Assembly (NCBI GenBank): GCA_947475065.1
Contig: CANJLB010000025.1
Span: 1-42,509, forward strand
Source of the DNA: Opitutia bacterium
Lineage (GTDB): Bacteria; Verrucomicrobiota; Verrucomicrobiia; Opitutales; Opitutaceae
Length of the DNA: 42,509 bases
Direction: 5' to 3'
Shown here: positions 31,933-40,990 of the stretch, piece by piece
Layout: each line of letters begins with the position of its first letter
Numbering within the stretch: position 1 is the first letter of the stretch
Translations under genes and position numbers: made by a program
Notes under the pieces: generated by a model
The model's database searches: none
Told to the model about the DNA's origin: nothing
What the model saw: only the letters and a program-made list of their open reading frames with translations

Positions 31933-33402
31933 TCACACGTATTCGCGGCGGAGGTTACTGGAGAGGAGGCCGAGTTCCTCGCGGTATTTGGCCACGGTGC
32001 GGCGGGCGACGTTGAGGCCCTTTTCCTTGAGGCGGCCGACGATCTCCTGGTCGCTCAGCGGATGGCTGCGGTCCTCGCAGGAGACGAGGTCGGCGATGAG
32101 CTCTTTCACGCTGGTGTTGGAGACGGCGCGGCCGCCCTCGGCTTGGTAGCCGGGGGTGAAGAAATACTTGAACTCAAAGACGCCGTGCGGGGTCTTCAGG
32201 TATTTGTTGGCGATCGCGCGGCTGACGGTGGTTTCGTGGACGCCGACGATATCGGCGATCTGCGTCATGGTGAGCGGATGGAGGCGGGAGACGCCGTGCT
32301 CGAAGAAGTCCGCCTGTGCCTTGAGAATCTCTCGGGTGATGCGCTCGATTGTCTGCTGGCGCTGGGCGATGGAGTTGATGAGGAACTTGCCGGAGCGGAT
32401 GCGTTCGCGGAGATATTCGCCGTCCTGCCGGGAGAGCGTGCCTTTGGCGATGAGGTCACGGTAGGTGGACGAGATGCGCAAACGGGGGATATAGTCGTTG
32501 TTCAGGGAAATCTTCCACTGGTCGCCGTCTTTCTCGATCGTGGCGTCGGGCACGACGACCCGGTTGATGTCCTCGGCAAAGCGGCGGCCGGGCGCCTGAT
32601 CAAGCGCACGGATTTCATCGAGGGCGGCCTGCACTTTTTCGATGCTGACGCCGGCACGGCGGGCGATGTCGGGGATGCGGCGGCGGGTGAGGAGGGTGAA
32701 ATGGTCGCGCACGATGCGGGCCGCGAGGATGGTGCCACGCCCCTGCGCCTGCAGCTGGAGCAGGAGGCACTCGGGGAGATCCTTGGCCCCGAGGCCGGCG
32801 GGCTCGAAAGTTTTCAAAACGCGCACGGCTTCCTGCATGGCCTCCAGCGGCAGGCCGGACTGAAGGGCGAGGTCGGCGGGCGTCTGGGTGAGAAAGCCGC
32901 GGTCGTCGAGGCTGCCGACGAGGTGGCGCATGGCCTCCAGGCCGGCGGGACTGATCTCGGCAAGCTCGGCCTGCCCCATGAGGTGCTCCTGCAGCGAGGT
33001 CTCGCTCACGAGGGAGTCAAAGAAATGCTGGCGACGTTCGGCGTCCTCGGCAGTGTGGGGCTGGTTGCCGCCGGCGTTGGCGAGGTGGTCGCGCCAGTCC
33101 TGATCGAGCTTGCCGAGGATTTCAAACTCCTTGGAAAAATCCATTTCCTCGCGCGCCTCGGGGGTGGCGCTGTCGGGCGACGGGCCGGTGTTTTCGGCGT
33201 CGCGTTCCTGGTCAAGGCTCACGCCGTCCGCCGGCAGCAGCTCCTCAAGGGTGGGGTTGCTCTGCAACTCCTCCTGGATGACGGAACGGAGGTCGAGCGC
33301 GGCGACTTGCAAAATTTTCAGGGAATGCCGGAGCTGGGGCGCGAGGACGAGCGACTGCGTCTGGCGCTGGCGAAGTTCGTGGCTGAACCCGGGACCACTC
33401 AT
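31933..33402 (-). CDS. rpoN: RNA polymerase sigma-54 factor
   Basis: Directs polymerase to -24/-12 promoters and needs an AAA+ activator. The 489-residue protein has an N-terminal activator-contact region (QTQSLVLAPQLRHSLKILQ, VIQEELQSNPTLEE), an acidic linker rich in Glu/Asp (about 60-110), and a core-binding part with ALDEIRALDQAPGRRF. The DNA-binding part has LTMTQIADIVGVHETTVSRAIANKYL, ending with the RpoN box ARRTVAKYREELGL near residue 475. All regions are present, so it should be functional. It lies 22 bases downstream of the kinase gene on the same strand, suggesting one operon. No sigma-54 activator lies in the window. Confidence 0.95.
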   Translation of the reverse strand: MSGPGFSHELRQRQTQSLVLAPQLRHSLKILQVAALDLRSVIQEELQSNPTLEELLPADGVSLDQERDAENTGPSPDSATPEAREEMDFSKEFEILGKLDQDWRDHLANAGGNQPHTAEDAERRQHFFDSLVSETSLQEHLMGQAELAEISPAGLEAMRHLVGSLDDRGFLTQTPADLALQSGLPLEAMQEAVRVLKTFEPAGLGAKDLPECLLLQLQAQGRGTILAARIVRDHFTLLTRRRIPDIARRAGVSIEKVQAALDEIRALDQAPGRRFAEDINRVVVPDATIEKDGDQWKISLNNDYIPRLRISSTYRDLIAKGTLSRQDGEYLRERIRSGKFLINSIAQRQQTIERITREILKAQADFFEHGVSRLHPLTMTQIADIVGVHETTVSRAIANKYLKTPHGVFEFKYFFTPGYQAEGGRAVSNTSVKELIADLVSCEDRSHPLSDQEIVGRLKEKGLNVARRTVAKYREELGLLSSNLRREYV

Positions 33403-33424
33403 GGCAGACTGGCGCGCAGCGGCG

Positions 33425-34471
33425 TCAAGCGGGTTTGGGACTGGGGGCGGTATGCTCCCGGAAGCTCATCACTTCCTTGAGGTAGACGCCGAGTTTCTCG
33501 TTGGTGGGGCCGTAGCCATCGGAGTAGAGGTAAATTTCCAGCGCGGTCATCATTTCGTAGGCGGTCTGGTAGCGTTTCTCCCGGTCGCGCTGGAGGGCCT
33601 TCTGGATGATGGCCTCGAGTTTGGGATCAATATCGGCGCGGAGGGTGGAAAAGAGCGGGATGGGCAGGGTGAGGATGTTCTCGCGCGACCGCTCGCTGTC
33701 CTCGCCGCGGAAGATATTGCGGCCGAGGAGGAGCTCGGTGAGCACGATGCCGAGGGGGAAGAGGTCGGCGCGGGCGTCGGTCACACGCTTGTCGGCCTGT
33801 TCAGGGGAGAGATACTCGTCTTTGCCCGCAACGACTTGGCCTTCCTCATTATACATCAGGTCGAGCGCCTTCGCGATGCCGAAGTCAGTGAGCTTCACGT
33901 CACCTTCGTAGGCGATCATGATGTTCTTGGGGCCGATGTCGCGGTGGACGATGCCGAGCAGGCGGCCCTCGATGTCGCGTTTTTGGTGCGCATAGGTGAG
34001 GCCGCGGGCGATGCGCGAGACGACGAAAGCCGCGAGGTCCACCGGCATTGGCCTGCCGAGCGTACGGTGGCGCTCAAGGAACTGCTCAAGGTTCACCCCG
34101 TTCACAAACTCCATCACCATGAAATATTGCCCGCCGATCTGGCCGAGATGGTAGGTCTGGACGATGTTGGTGTGGATGAGGTCGGCCACGAGCCGGGCCT
34201 CGCCGATGAAGTTGCTTTGGAACTCTTCGATGGTGGAATACTCCTCGCGAATGAGTTTTACCGCCACAACTTTGCGGAAACCGCCCGCGCCTTTCTGATG
34301 CGCCTGATAGACCACGCCCATGCCGCCTTCGGCGATGGTGCGGGTCATCTCATAATGGAGCTCGTTGAAAATGTGTTTGAGGGCGGACACTTGGGGAGCC
34401 TGAGTAAAGACGTATTGGCGCCCGCTGGCAAGCGAGGAAATTGCCTTTGGCACGAAATTTGCCTGCGACAT
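33425..34471 (-). CDS. Serine/threonine protein kinase with an altered catalytic loop
   Basis: A 348-residue Hanks-type kinase. The Gly loop is [11 protein letters not shown], the ATP Lys is K72 in VVAVKLI, and Glu91 lies in the C-helix. The catalytic loop is HRDIGPKN (176-183) instead of HRDLKPEN, so the transition-state Lys is Gly while Asp178 and Asn183 remain. The metal motif TDFGIAKA and the LSPEQ segment are normal. No transmembrane helix or sensory domain is seen, so it is cytoplasmic. The frame is open 135 residues further upstream, but that extension lies opposite the IscA-like gene and shows no similarity. rpoN follows after 22 bases, hinting at a shared regulatory operon. The target is unknown. 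Confidence 0.85.
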   Translation of the reverse strand: MSQANFVPKAISSLASGRQYVFTQAPQVSALKHIFNELHYEMTRTIAEGGMGVVYQAHQKGAGGFRKVVAVKLIREEYSTIEEFQSNFIGEARLVADLIHTNIVQTYHLGQIGGQYFMVMEFVNGVNLEQFLERHRTLGRPMPVDLAAFVVSRIARGLTYAHQKRDIEGRLLGIVHRDIGPKNIMIAYEGDVKLTDFGIAKALDLMYNEEGQVVAGKDEYLSPEQADKRVTDARADLFPLGIVLTELLLGRNIFRGEDSERSRENILTLPIPLFSTLRADIDPKLEAIIQKALQRDREKRYQTAYEMMTALEIYLYSDGYGPTNEKLGVYLKEVMSFREHTAPSPKPA

Positions 34472-34504
34472 TGACACACGCCGCCAGTGCGCCGACGGTG
34501 CGCT

Positions 34505-34822
34505 ATGATCACTCTCACTTCCCGTGCCGCCGCCCGCGTGCGTGCCATGCAGGCTGAGGCCGCCGCTGGCGACCGGCGGCTGCGTGTGCTGGTGGATGAG
34601 GGGGGCTGCTCCGGCCGGCAATACGGCATGAGCTTCGACGAGCCCAAGGCCGGCGATCGCGAACTGGAGAGCGAGGGAGTCCGCATGGTCGTGGATGGTG
34701 CCAGCTTCGCTCTGCTGGATGGCACGAGCATTGATTTCGACGACGGCCTGCACGGAAAGGGGTTTGAGATCAAAAATCCCAACGCCACCAGCACCTGCGG
34801 CTGTGGGAAGTCCTTTAGCTGA
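34505..34822 (+). CDS. Iron-sulfur cluster insertion protein, IscA/ErpA family
   Basis: An A-type carrier that passes Fe-S clusters to target proteins. From the ATG at 34505 it has 105 residues and starts [12 protein letters not shown], the usual A-type N-terminus. The cluster ligands are Cys35 in [12 protein letters not shown] and the CGCG pair in STCGCGKSF at the end. The middle reads [19 protein letters not shown] and FEIKNPNA. It cannot be assigned to IscA, SufA or ErpA from sequence alone. Only 33 bases separate its start from that of the divergent kinase gene, so the two promoters must overlap or lie inside the coding ends. No isc or suf genes are adjacent. Confidence 0.9.
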   Translation: MITLTSRAAARVRAMQAEAAAGDRRLRVLVDEGGCSGRQYGMSFDEPKAGDRELESEGVRMVVDGASFALLDGTSIDFDDGLHGKGFEIKNPNATSTCGCGKSFS

Positions 34823-34850
34823 ACATTGGCACGGGCTTGTCCGCCACATC

Positions 34851-34914
34851 GCGGGCGGAGCGTAGCAGGGGCACATCAGGCTTTGGCGCTCTGGCGCTTC
34901 CTGCGTCCGCCCGC
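34851..34914. repeat. Imperfect inverted repeat between convergent iscA-like and ubiE genes
   Basis: GCGGGCGGA (34851-34859) and TCCGCCCGC (34906-34914) pair perfectly, with further pairing (GCAGG/CCTGC) just inside. The loop is about 30 bases. Its place between two converging genes suggests a two-way terminator without T runs. Confidence 0.45.
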
Positions 34915-34946
34915 CCTCCCGGGCCGGCCGGTGTCGCCTCCGGCGC

Positions 34947-35645
34947 TCACTTCACTGCTTCGTGCAGCGCAACGATGCCGAACGTCATCCGCGCCGCATC
35001 CACGCGCGTGAAACCCGCGTGGCGCATCTCATCGGCCAGCGCCGTGTGGCCGGGGAACTCGCCGATCGAGCCGCACAGGTAGTCGTAGGCCGCCCGGTCG
35101 CCCGTCACGCGCGCCGCCAGCGCAGGCAGAACGCGCCGCAGGTAAAGATAATAGATTGGCCGGAACCAAGTGTGCGGTTGCGAAAACTCGAGCACAAACA
35201 GCCGTCCGCCCGGCCGCAGCACGCGGCGCATCTCGCCGAGGCCGCGCGCGCGGTCGGCGAGGTTGCGGAGACCGAACGCGATGGTGAGCGCGTCCACGCT
35301 CGCATCGGCCAGTGGCAGCGCGAGCGCGTCGCCCGCACGAAACGTCACCTCCGCGCGCAAACCGGTGGTCCGGGAGAGCTTTCTTTCCGCCTCATCCAGC
35401 ATGGGCGGGCAAAAATCCATGCCGGTCACGCGCGTCCCGGCGGGCAGCGCGCGGGCGAGCGCGAGCGCCACGTCGCCGCTGCCGGTGGCGAGATCGAGCA
35501 CGTCGCGCGGCATGGCGCGACGCACGGCGGCCAAGAGGCGGCGGCGCCACCATCCGTCCACACCGCCGCTGAGCACGAGGTTCGCCGTGTCGTAGCGGCG
35601 GGCGATGCGGGCGAACATGGAGCTGACTTGGACAGGATCGGGCAT
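34947..35645 (-). CDS. ubiE: Demethylmenaquinone/ubiquinone methyltransferase, UbiE/MenG
   Basis: SAM-dependent C-methyltransferase of respiratory quinone synthesis. The 232-residue protein begins [22 protein letters not shown], the typical VxxMF..IA..YD.xN.xLSxG start. The SAM loop is [16 protein letters not shown], followed by [57 protein letters not shown] (UbiE motif FG.RN) and [11 protein letters not shown]. Family members methylate demethylmenaquinone or the ubiquinone precursor; in this phylum menaquinone is more likely. The frame is open 52 residues further upstream, but that part is unrelated, so the ATG at 35645 is taken. It is divergent from the HU/IHF gene across an AT-rich gap. 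Confidence 0.92.
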   Translation of the reverse strand: MPDPVQVSSMFARIARRYDTANLVLSGGVDGWWRRRLLAAVRRAMPRDVLDLATGSGDVALALARALPAGTRVTGMDFCPPMLDEAERKLSRTTGLRAEVTFRAGDALALPLADASVDALTIAFGLRNLADRARGLGEMRRVLRPGGRLFVLEFSQPHTWFRPIYYLYLRRVLPALAARVTGDRAAYDYLCGSIGEFPGHTALADEMRHAGFTRVDAARMTFGIVALHEAVK

Positions 35646-35942
35646 GGGCGGATGCTCACCACACCATGCCGCCTGCATGCAGTCAAATGCGACGTGGACG
35701 GAGGTCCAGACAGGTGCATTTAACCATGTGCGGAGGCGAAAAATTCTGCGCATTTGCGTCCATCTAGCGCGAAAATTTAAAAAATGATTAATATTTTCCA
35801 TTGTCTAGCGTTTGACCCCTAGAGTGTTGCGTATGTCCGCTGCACGCGAAGACGTTAAAGATTTGCCAAATAGGGCGGTGCAGTCCTAGACCCTTGATCA
35901 CTTCTGCCGACCGCAACCATCCCCGCCCTAGGAGAATACGTT
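35646..35942. promoter_or_regulatory. AT-rich divergent promoter region between ubiE and the HU/IHF gene
   Basis: The stretch 35770-35810 is rich in A and T runs, which is unusual for this GC-rich window. A TTGACC at 35812-35817 could be a -35 box, but no good -10 follows at 16-18 bases. A true Shine-Dalgarno AGGAG lies at 35930-35934, 8 bases before the HU/IHF start; such sites are rare in this window. Confidence 0.4.
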
Positions 35943-36251
35943 ATGTCCACCAACCTGACCAAACGAGAAATCGTCCTCGAAATTTATGAGAAGACCGGCT
36001 TGCCCCAGAAGGAGGTGGTCGCGACGGTACAAATGACTCTCGACATCATCATGCACGCGCTGGCCAAGGGCCGCAATGTTGAGCTCCGCAATTTTGGCGT
36101 CCTCGAGGTCCAGCGGCGCAAGGCGCGCGTCGGCCGCAATCCCAACAAGCCCGAAACCGAGGTGGTCATTCCCGAGCGCGCGGTCGTGAAATTCAAGTCC
36201 GGCAAAATTCTCAAGCAGCTCATCAAGAAAATAGACATCGCCAAGCTTTGA
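35943..36251 (+). CDS. HU/IHF-family DNA-bending protein
   Basis: A 102-residue nucleoid protein that binds and bends DNA. It begins NLTKREIVLEIYEKTGLPQK, has the MTLDIIMHALAKGRNVELRNFGVLEV core typical of IHF, and the arm RRKARVGRNPNKPETEVVIPERAVVKFKSG with the conserved RNP(x) tip that enters the minor groove. A Lys/Ile-rich tail follows. It matches IHF more than HU in the GRNP arm and FGVL segment, but the alpha or beta subunit cannot be told. It has the clearest Shine-Dalgarno site in the window, as expected for an abundant protein. No partner subunit gene is nearby. Confidence 0.93.
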   Translation: MSTNLTKREIVLEIYEKTGLPQKEVVATVQMTLDIIMHALAKGRNVELRNFGVLEVQRRKARVGRNPNKPETEVVIPERAVVKFKSGKILKQLIKKIDIAKL

Positions 36252-36497
36252 GGCACGGGGCGGGCGGGGGGGGCACCAAACATCGGTCCGCGCGCGAAAC
36301 TGTTTCAGGCCGGTTTGTTGCAGCAGAGGCAGGTCGCCTTGGCTGCAGCGGCATTGGCAGGACGACGCCCTCGACACGTTTGCGCCGGCGATCGTGACCG
36401 TGGCGTCGCGGCAATCATCTGACTTTTCGCCGCGCGCCGACAATTTTTCATCGCCGCGCCCTGTGCCGCCGCGCAACGTGGCCGCGTTCCTCACCAC

Positions 36498-37811
36498 ATG
36501 GCCTCGTTTCAGTCCCTGCCCGGCTTCCGCGAATTCTATCCCGACGCCCTCGCGCGCCGGAACCACCTCTTCCGCCTGTGGCGGCAGACTGCCCGCACCT
36601 TCGGCTTCGAGGAATACGACGCCCCCGTGCTTGAGCCGCTTGACCTCTACAAGGCCAAGTCGGGTGACGAAATTGAGGGCCAGCTTTTCAATTTCACCGA
36701 CAAAGGCGGCCGCGAGGTTGCGCTGCGCCCCGAGATGACCCCGACCGTGTGCCGGCTCGTCGGGGCCAGGGCCAGTGCGCTCAAGCGCCCGATCAAGTGG
36801 TTCAGTGTCGCCGAGTTTTACCGCTACGAGCGCGCGCAGAAAGGCCGCGAGCGCGCCTTTTTCCAGTTCAATGCCGATCTCTTTGGCGAGCCCGGCCCCG
36901 AGGCGGAGACCGAGCTCATCGCGCTGCTCGTGCAGAGCCTGCGGGCGTTTGGCCTGACCGCCCAGGATTTTTACGTGCGTCTCAGCGACCGCAACCTGTG
37001 GTTTTACTATCTGGAGGCACTCGGCTTCGACGACACGCAGACGCGTGCGCTCCTTGGCGCGGTAGACAAGTTTGAAAAACACGGGGACGACGCCTTCAGG
37101 CCCTACGCCGAGGCCCACGGTGCGCTCGCGCCGGAACGGAAGGCGCAAGTGCTCGCGTTTCTCGGGGTGAAGGATTTTGCCACGCTGGAAAAAACCCTCG
37201 CGCCGCTCGCGGGCGAAAAGCTCGCCGCGCGCCTTGCCGACTGGCGGCAGCTCCTCGGCCATCTCGGGGCCATGGGGCTCGCGGAGTTTGTCGCGGTGGA
37301 CCTCGGGGTGGTGCGCGGGCTGGCTTATTACACCGGCTTTGTATTCGAGGCGTTCGACCGCAAGGGCGAGCTGCGTGCCATCGCGGGCGGCGGGCGCTAC
37401 GACAACCTCGTCGAGAAGCTCGGCGGCCCGGCGCTGCCCGCCGTGGGTTTCGCCATCGGTGACGTGACGATGGGCCTGCTGCTGGAGCAGCGCGGCCTCA
37501 TGCCCGCGTTTGTGCCGGCGGCGGATGTCTATGCTGTGATCGGCGGCGCGGCCGAACGCACAGCGGCGTTTGCCGATATCCACGCGCTGCGCGCAGCGGG
37601 CTGGCGGGTGGATTATCCGCTGCGTGAGATGGGCTTCGGCAAGCAGTTCAAGGCCGCCGCCGAGTCTGGCGCGAAGCTCGCGCTCATCTACGGCGGCGAC
37701 GAGCTGGCGAAGGGCGTCGTGAAAATCCGTGACCTTGTGGTGCGCACCGAGCGCGACGTGCCGTGCGGGGATGTGCTGGCGACGGTGAGGGATGTCCTCG
37801 CGGGCGCATGA
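36498..37811 (+). CDS. hisS: Histidyl-tRNA synthetase
   Basis: Class II enzyme that charges tRNA-His. The 437-residue protein has motif 1 (FGFEEYDAPVLEP), motif 2 (ALRPEMTPTVCRLV, then VAEFYRYERAQKGRERAFFQFNADLFG) and the histidine loop VRGLAYYTGFVFEAF. The GGGRYDNLVEKLGG segment and a C-terminal anticodon-binding domain (about 335-437) follow, ending with KGVVKIRDL and a short tail. The second histidine motif and motif 3 (PAVGFAIGDVTMGLLL) are all in place. The start follows a CCTCACCAC leader without a Shine-Dalgarno site. HisZ, the shorter regulatory paralogue, lacks the anticodon domain, so this is the synthetase. The next gene starts 137 bases on. Confidence 0.95.
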   Translation: MASFQSLPGFREFYPDALARRNHLFRLWRQTARTFGFEEYDAPVLEPLDLYKAKSGDEIEGQLFNFTDKGGREVALRPEMTPTVCRLVGARASALKRPIKWFSVAEFYRYERAQKGRERAFFQFNADLFGEPGPEAETELIALLVQSLRAFGLTAQDFYVRLSDRNLWFYYLEALGFDDTQTRALLGAVDKFEKHGDDAFRPYAEAHGALAPERKAQVLAFLGVKDFATLEKTLAPLAGEKLAARLADWRQLLGHLGAMGLAEFVAVDLGVVRGLAYYTGFVFEAFDRKGELRAIAGGGRYDNLVEKLGGPALPAVGFAIGDVTMGLLLEQRGLMPAFVPAADVYAVIGGAAERTAAFADIHALRAAGWRVDYPLREMGFGKQFKAAAESGAKLALIYGGDELAKGVVKIRDLVVRTERDVPCGDVLATVRDVLAGA

Positions 37812-37948
37812 AGCCGGCGATGGAGCGGTTTCCCCTCCGCACCGCCCTCTTGGAGACGCGACTGGGCGCGCATCCGCCACCGGCCCCCGGTTCAGGCCGG
37901 GGTTGTATCAGGCTTGCCTTGGCGGCCGTTCGGGCGGCTTTATCAGCC

Positions 37949-38749
37949 ATGAAGCTCCTGCGGAAACTCCTGTGGCGCTCCGGGCGGTTTTTGCTGCTGC
38001 TCTACGCGGGGCTGGCGTTGTTCGGCTGCGTGGCGGCGGAACGGATGATCTTCCAGCCCCAGCCCGCATCGTATCGCGCCGACCTGCCGGGGCTGCTCAC
38101 CGTGCCGGCCGCCGATGGCACACCGCTCGCGGTGCTGCACCTGCCGAACCCGGCGGCGCGGCACACCATTGTTTATTTTCACGGCAATGCGGAAGACTTG
38201 GGCGACGGCCTGCCATTGCTGCGCGAGCTGCAGGCCGCCGGTTTTGCCGCGCTCGCGTTTGACTATCGCGGCTACGGGCGCAGCGGCGGAAAGGCATCGG
38301 AGGAAAACGTCTATGCCGACACTCGGGCGGTGCTCGCCTACGCCCGCGCCAAGCTCGGCGTGACGCCCGAGCGGTTGTTCGTCGTTGGCCGTTCGGTGGG
38401 CGGCGGGCCGGCGGTTGAGCTGGCGGTGCGCGAGCCGGTGGCGGGGTTGGCGCTGATCAGCCCGTTTACGAGCGCATTTCGGGTGATGACGCATGTGAAA
38501 ATCCTGCCCTTCGACCGCTTCGACAACCTCGCCAAGATCGGCGGTGTGCGTGCGCCCATCCTTATTTTTCACGGCACGGCGGACGAGGTCGTGCCGTTCT
38601 GGCACGGCCAGGCGCTGTTTGCCGCCGCGCCGGAGCCGAAGATCTCCAGCTGGATTGACGGCGCGGGCCACAACGACATCTTCGAGGTCGCAGGCGACCG
38701 CATCGTGCGCGAGCTGAAGTCCTGGGCGGCGTTGCCGGCACGGCCGTGA
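37949..38749 (+). CDS. Membrane-anchored alpha/beta hydrolase
   Basis: A 266-residue serine hydrolase. A hydrophobic N-terminal segment (about 12-31, LLLLYAGLALFGCVAAE) anchors it or could be a lipobox-like signal (ALFGC). The fold shows HGNAEDLG (oxyanion region), DYRGYGRSGG, the nucleophile elbow VGRSVGGGPA with Ser149, Asp212 in HGTADEVVP, and His241 in GAGHNDIF. This is the BEM46/ABHD13-like group, of unknown substrate. The frame is open upstream across the hisS gap, but the hydrophobic start at 37949 gives the usual form. It is followed by ftsH after 79 bases. Confidence 0.85.
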   Translation: MKLLRKLLWRSGRFLLLLYAGLALFGCVAAERMIFQPQPASYRADLPGLLTVPAADGTPLAVLHLPNPAARHTIVYFHGNAEDLGDGLPLLRELQAAGFAALAFDYRGYGRSGGKASEENVYADTRAVLAYARAKLGVTPERLFVVGRSVGGGPAVELAVREPVAGLALISPFTSAFRVMTHVKILPFDRFDNLAKIGGVRAPILIFHGTADEVVPFWHGQALFAAAPEPKISSWIDGAGHNDIFEVAGDRIVRELKSWAALPARP

Positions 38750-38828
38750 ATGCGCCGGGCGGGTGTTTTGAGGCAATTGACATTCCGGGGGGAACCTACA
38801 GGGTGTTACCACGTCACACCCACCTCGC

Positions 38829-40826
38829 ATGGCCGAATCCAACAACGACAAGAAGCGCCGCCCCTTGAAGGCCCTCCCGCCTGACGGCTCCCAGCACAAG
38901 CTGCTGATGATCTGGCTCGCCATCGGCCTCGCCTTGGTCGGGCTGTTTTGGTTCAGCCCCGGGCGGATGAAACCGACGCAGGAACTGACGGTCCATGATG
39001 TGCAAGTGCGCATGCGCGCCACCCCGCCCACGGTGGAGCAAATGACCATGCGGCCGGACACCACGGCGATCGGCCGCCCCGTGTTTCAGATTACCGGCAT
39101 TCTCAAGCCTGATGATGCCAAGTTTCGCGCCTCCGGCACGTTGACGGACGCCACCATTGACGAGCTCCAGCAGTTCGGCGTCAAGGAGGAGCCGGATGCT
39201 TCCATCTGGCCCGGCCGGATCATCACGTTTCTCATTTTGGTCGGCCTGCCGATTTTCATCTATTTTGCCTTCGTTCGCCAGCTCAAGGCTGCCGGCAAGG
39301 GCGCGCTCAGCTTTGGCAAGAGCCGCGCCAAGATGATGACACGCGACCGCGAAAAAATCACGTTTGCCGACGTGGCCGGTTGTGACGAGGCCAAGGAGGA
39401 GATCTCCGAGGTCGTTGAATTTCTGAAGGATCCGAAAAAATTTACCAAGATGGGCGGCCGTATCCCGAAGGGCATGCTCCTCATCGGTCCGCCGGGCACG
39501 GGCAAGACGCTTTTGGCCAAGGCCGTCGCTGGCGAGGCGGAGGTGCCGTTTTTCTCAGTTTCAGGCTCGGACTTTGTCGAGATGTTTGTCGGCGTCGGTG
39601 CCAGCCGCGTGCGTGACATGTTTGAACAGGGCCGCAAGAGCGCGCCGTGCATCATCTTCATTGATGAGATCGACGCCGTGGGCCGGCAGCGCGGTGCGGG
39701 CATGGGCGGGGGTCACGATGAGCGTGAGCAGACGCTCAACTCCCTCCTTGTCGAGATGGATGGCTTTGACACTTCGGACGGCGTGATCATCATGGCGGCA
39801 ACCAACCGGGCCGACGTGCTTGACGGCGCGCTGCTGCGGCCGGGCCGTTTTGACCGTCAGGTCCAGGTTGATCTGCCCGACATCATCGGGCGCGAGCAGA
39901 TTCTGCGCGTCCACGCCAAGAAAATCAGCCTCTCCGAGGATGTGAGCCTGAACGTCGTCGCGCGCGGCACCCCCGGCCTGTCCGGTGCCGATCTGGCCAA
40001 TCTCCTCAACGAGTCCGCACTCCTTGCCGCCCGTCGCAACAAGAAGAAGGTCGAGATGATTGACGTCGAGGACGCCCGCGAGAAGGTGCTCTTCGGCCGC
40101 GAGCGCCGCCGCGTGATGGACGATGAGGAGAAACGCCTCGTCGCGTGGCACGAGGCCGGCCACGCCATCGTGCAGGCCTTGCTCGACGACGGCACGGTGC
40201 CCGTCCACAAGGTCACCATCATCCCCCGCGGCCAGAGCCTCGGCAGCACGACCTACATCCCGACGAAGGACATCCTCACGCGCGGCATGAGGAAGTTTCT
40301 CGACCAGATCGCGATGGCCATGGGCGGGCGTATCGCCGAGGAGCTCGTCACGGGCGATCTCAGCAACGGTGCCTACGGCGACATCAAGCACGCCACCAAG
40401 ATCGCCCGCGCCATGGTGTGCGACTATGGCATGAGCCCGCTCGGTCCGATTGCGATGGCGGACAATTCCGACACCATTTTCCTGGGCCGTGACATCACCC
40501 GCTCGCAGCACGTGAGCGAGGAGACCGCCCGGAAAATTGACGCCGAGGTCTCGCGCATCATCACCGAACAATACGCCCGCGCGAAGGAAATCATCACCGG
40601 ACGCCGCGAGGCGCTCGACAAGATCGCCGCCGCGCTCATCGAGCATGAGACGATCGAGGGGCGGCATGTGCTGGAGATTCTCCAGCACGGCGAGATCAAG
40701 TCGCCCATCGTGACCATCATTCCGCCCGCCCGTTCGGGCGATGGCAAGGAAGCCGTCCCGAGCAAGCCCGCTGTCAAGCCATTGCCCGAGCCCCTCGGCG
40801 GCACGCCTTCGCCTCTGCCGGCATAA
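38829..40826 (+). CDS. ftsH: ATP-dependent zinc metalloprotease FtsH
   Basis: A membrane-bound AAA+ protease that degrades misfolded membrane and regulatory proteins. The 665-residue protein has two transmembrane helices (about 24-43 and 130-150) around a ~85-residue periplasmic domain. The AAA+ domain follows, with Walker [13 protein letters not shown] (about 220-231), Walker [16 protein letters not shown] and second region of homology [21 protein letters not shown]. The protease zinc site is HEAGH at 441-445, with a third ligand Asp in the C-terminal helical region. A Pro-rich tail ends the protein. The start is preceded by a TTGACA box at 38777-38782 but no clear -10. A strong terminator closes the gene at 40875-40904. 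Confidence 0.96.
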   Translation: MAESNNDKKRRPLKALPPDGSQHKLLMIWLAIGLALVGLFWFSPGRMKPTQELTVHDVQVRMRATPPTVEQMTMRPDTTAIGRPVFQITGILKPDDAKFRASGTLTDATIDELQQFGVKEEPDASIWPGRIITFLILVGLPIFIYFAFVRQLKAAGKGALSFGKSRAKMMTRDREKITFADVAGCDEAKEEISEVVEFLKDPKKFTKMGGRIPKGMLLIGPPGTGKTLLAKAVAGEAEVPFFSVSGSDFVEMFVGVGASRVRDMFEQGRKSAPCIIFIDEIDAVGRQRGAGMGGGHDEREQTLNSLLVEMDGFDTSDGVIIMAATNRADVLDGALLRPGRFDRQVQVDLPDIIGREQILRVHAKKISLSEDVSLNVVARGTPGLSGADLANLLNESALLAARRNKKKVEMIDVEDAREKVLFGRERRRVMDDEEKRLVAWHEAGHAIVQALLDDGTVPVHKVTIIPRGQSLGSTTYIPTKDILTRGMRKFLDQIAMAMGGRIAEELVTGDLSNGAYGDIKHATKIARAMVCDYGMSPLGPIAMADNSDTIFLGRDITRSQHVSEETARKIDAEVSRIITEQYARAKEIITGRREALDKIAAALIEHETIEGRHVLEILQHGEIKSPIVTIIPPARSGDGKEAVPSKPAVKPLPEPLGGTPSPLPA

Positions 40827-40874
40827 TCGGATCGGTGGAGGTGGCCCCCACGCCCCTGGATCTTTCAGCATTCG

Positions 40875-40904
40875 AAACCGAAGCCGCCCTGCTTCGGTTT
40901 TTTT
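40875..40904 (+). terminator. Rho-independent terminator of ftsH
   Basis: A 10-bp perfect stem AAACCGAAGC/GCTTCGGTTT with a 6-base loop is followed by four more T residues. It lies 49 bases after the ftsH stop and separates ftsH from the aminotransferase gene. Confidence 0.92.
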
Positions 40905-40990
40905 GTGTCTTGGGCGCCCGGGTTGGCCAACCGGCCTCCGGGGCCGGATTCCGCTCTTTCCCTCGCAGCGGCGAACGCCTACTGTTTTCC

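Noticed and set aside
34471-34509. TTGACA and TATGAT as a promoter of the IscA-like gene
   Set aside because: Spacing is about 27 bases and the TATGAT overlaps the start codon, so it cannot be a normal promoter.
34472-34876. Upstream extension of the kinase frame
   Set aside because: It lies opposite the well-recognised IscA/ErpA gene and has no kinase-like or other known sequence; the ATG at 34471 gives a normal kinase start.
38777-38805. TTGACA as an ftsH promoter
   Set aside because: The -35 hexamer is perfect but no acceptable -10 lies 16-18 bases downstream, so I do not list it as a promoter.
40835-40990. Upstream start for the aminotransferase
   Set aside because: The added residues would be encoded across the strong ftsH terminator at 40875-40904 and match nothing in the family.
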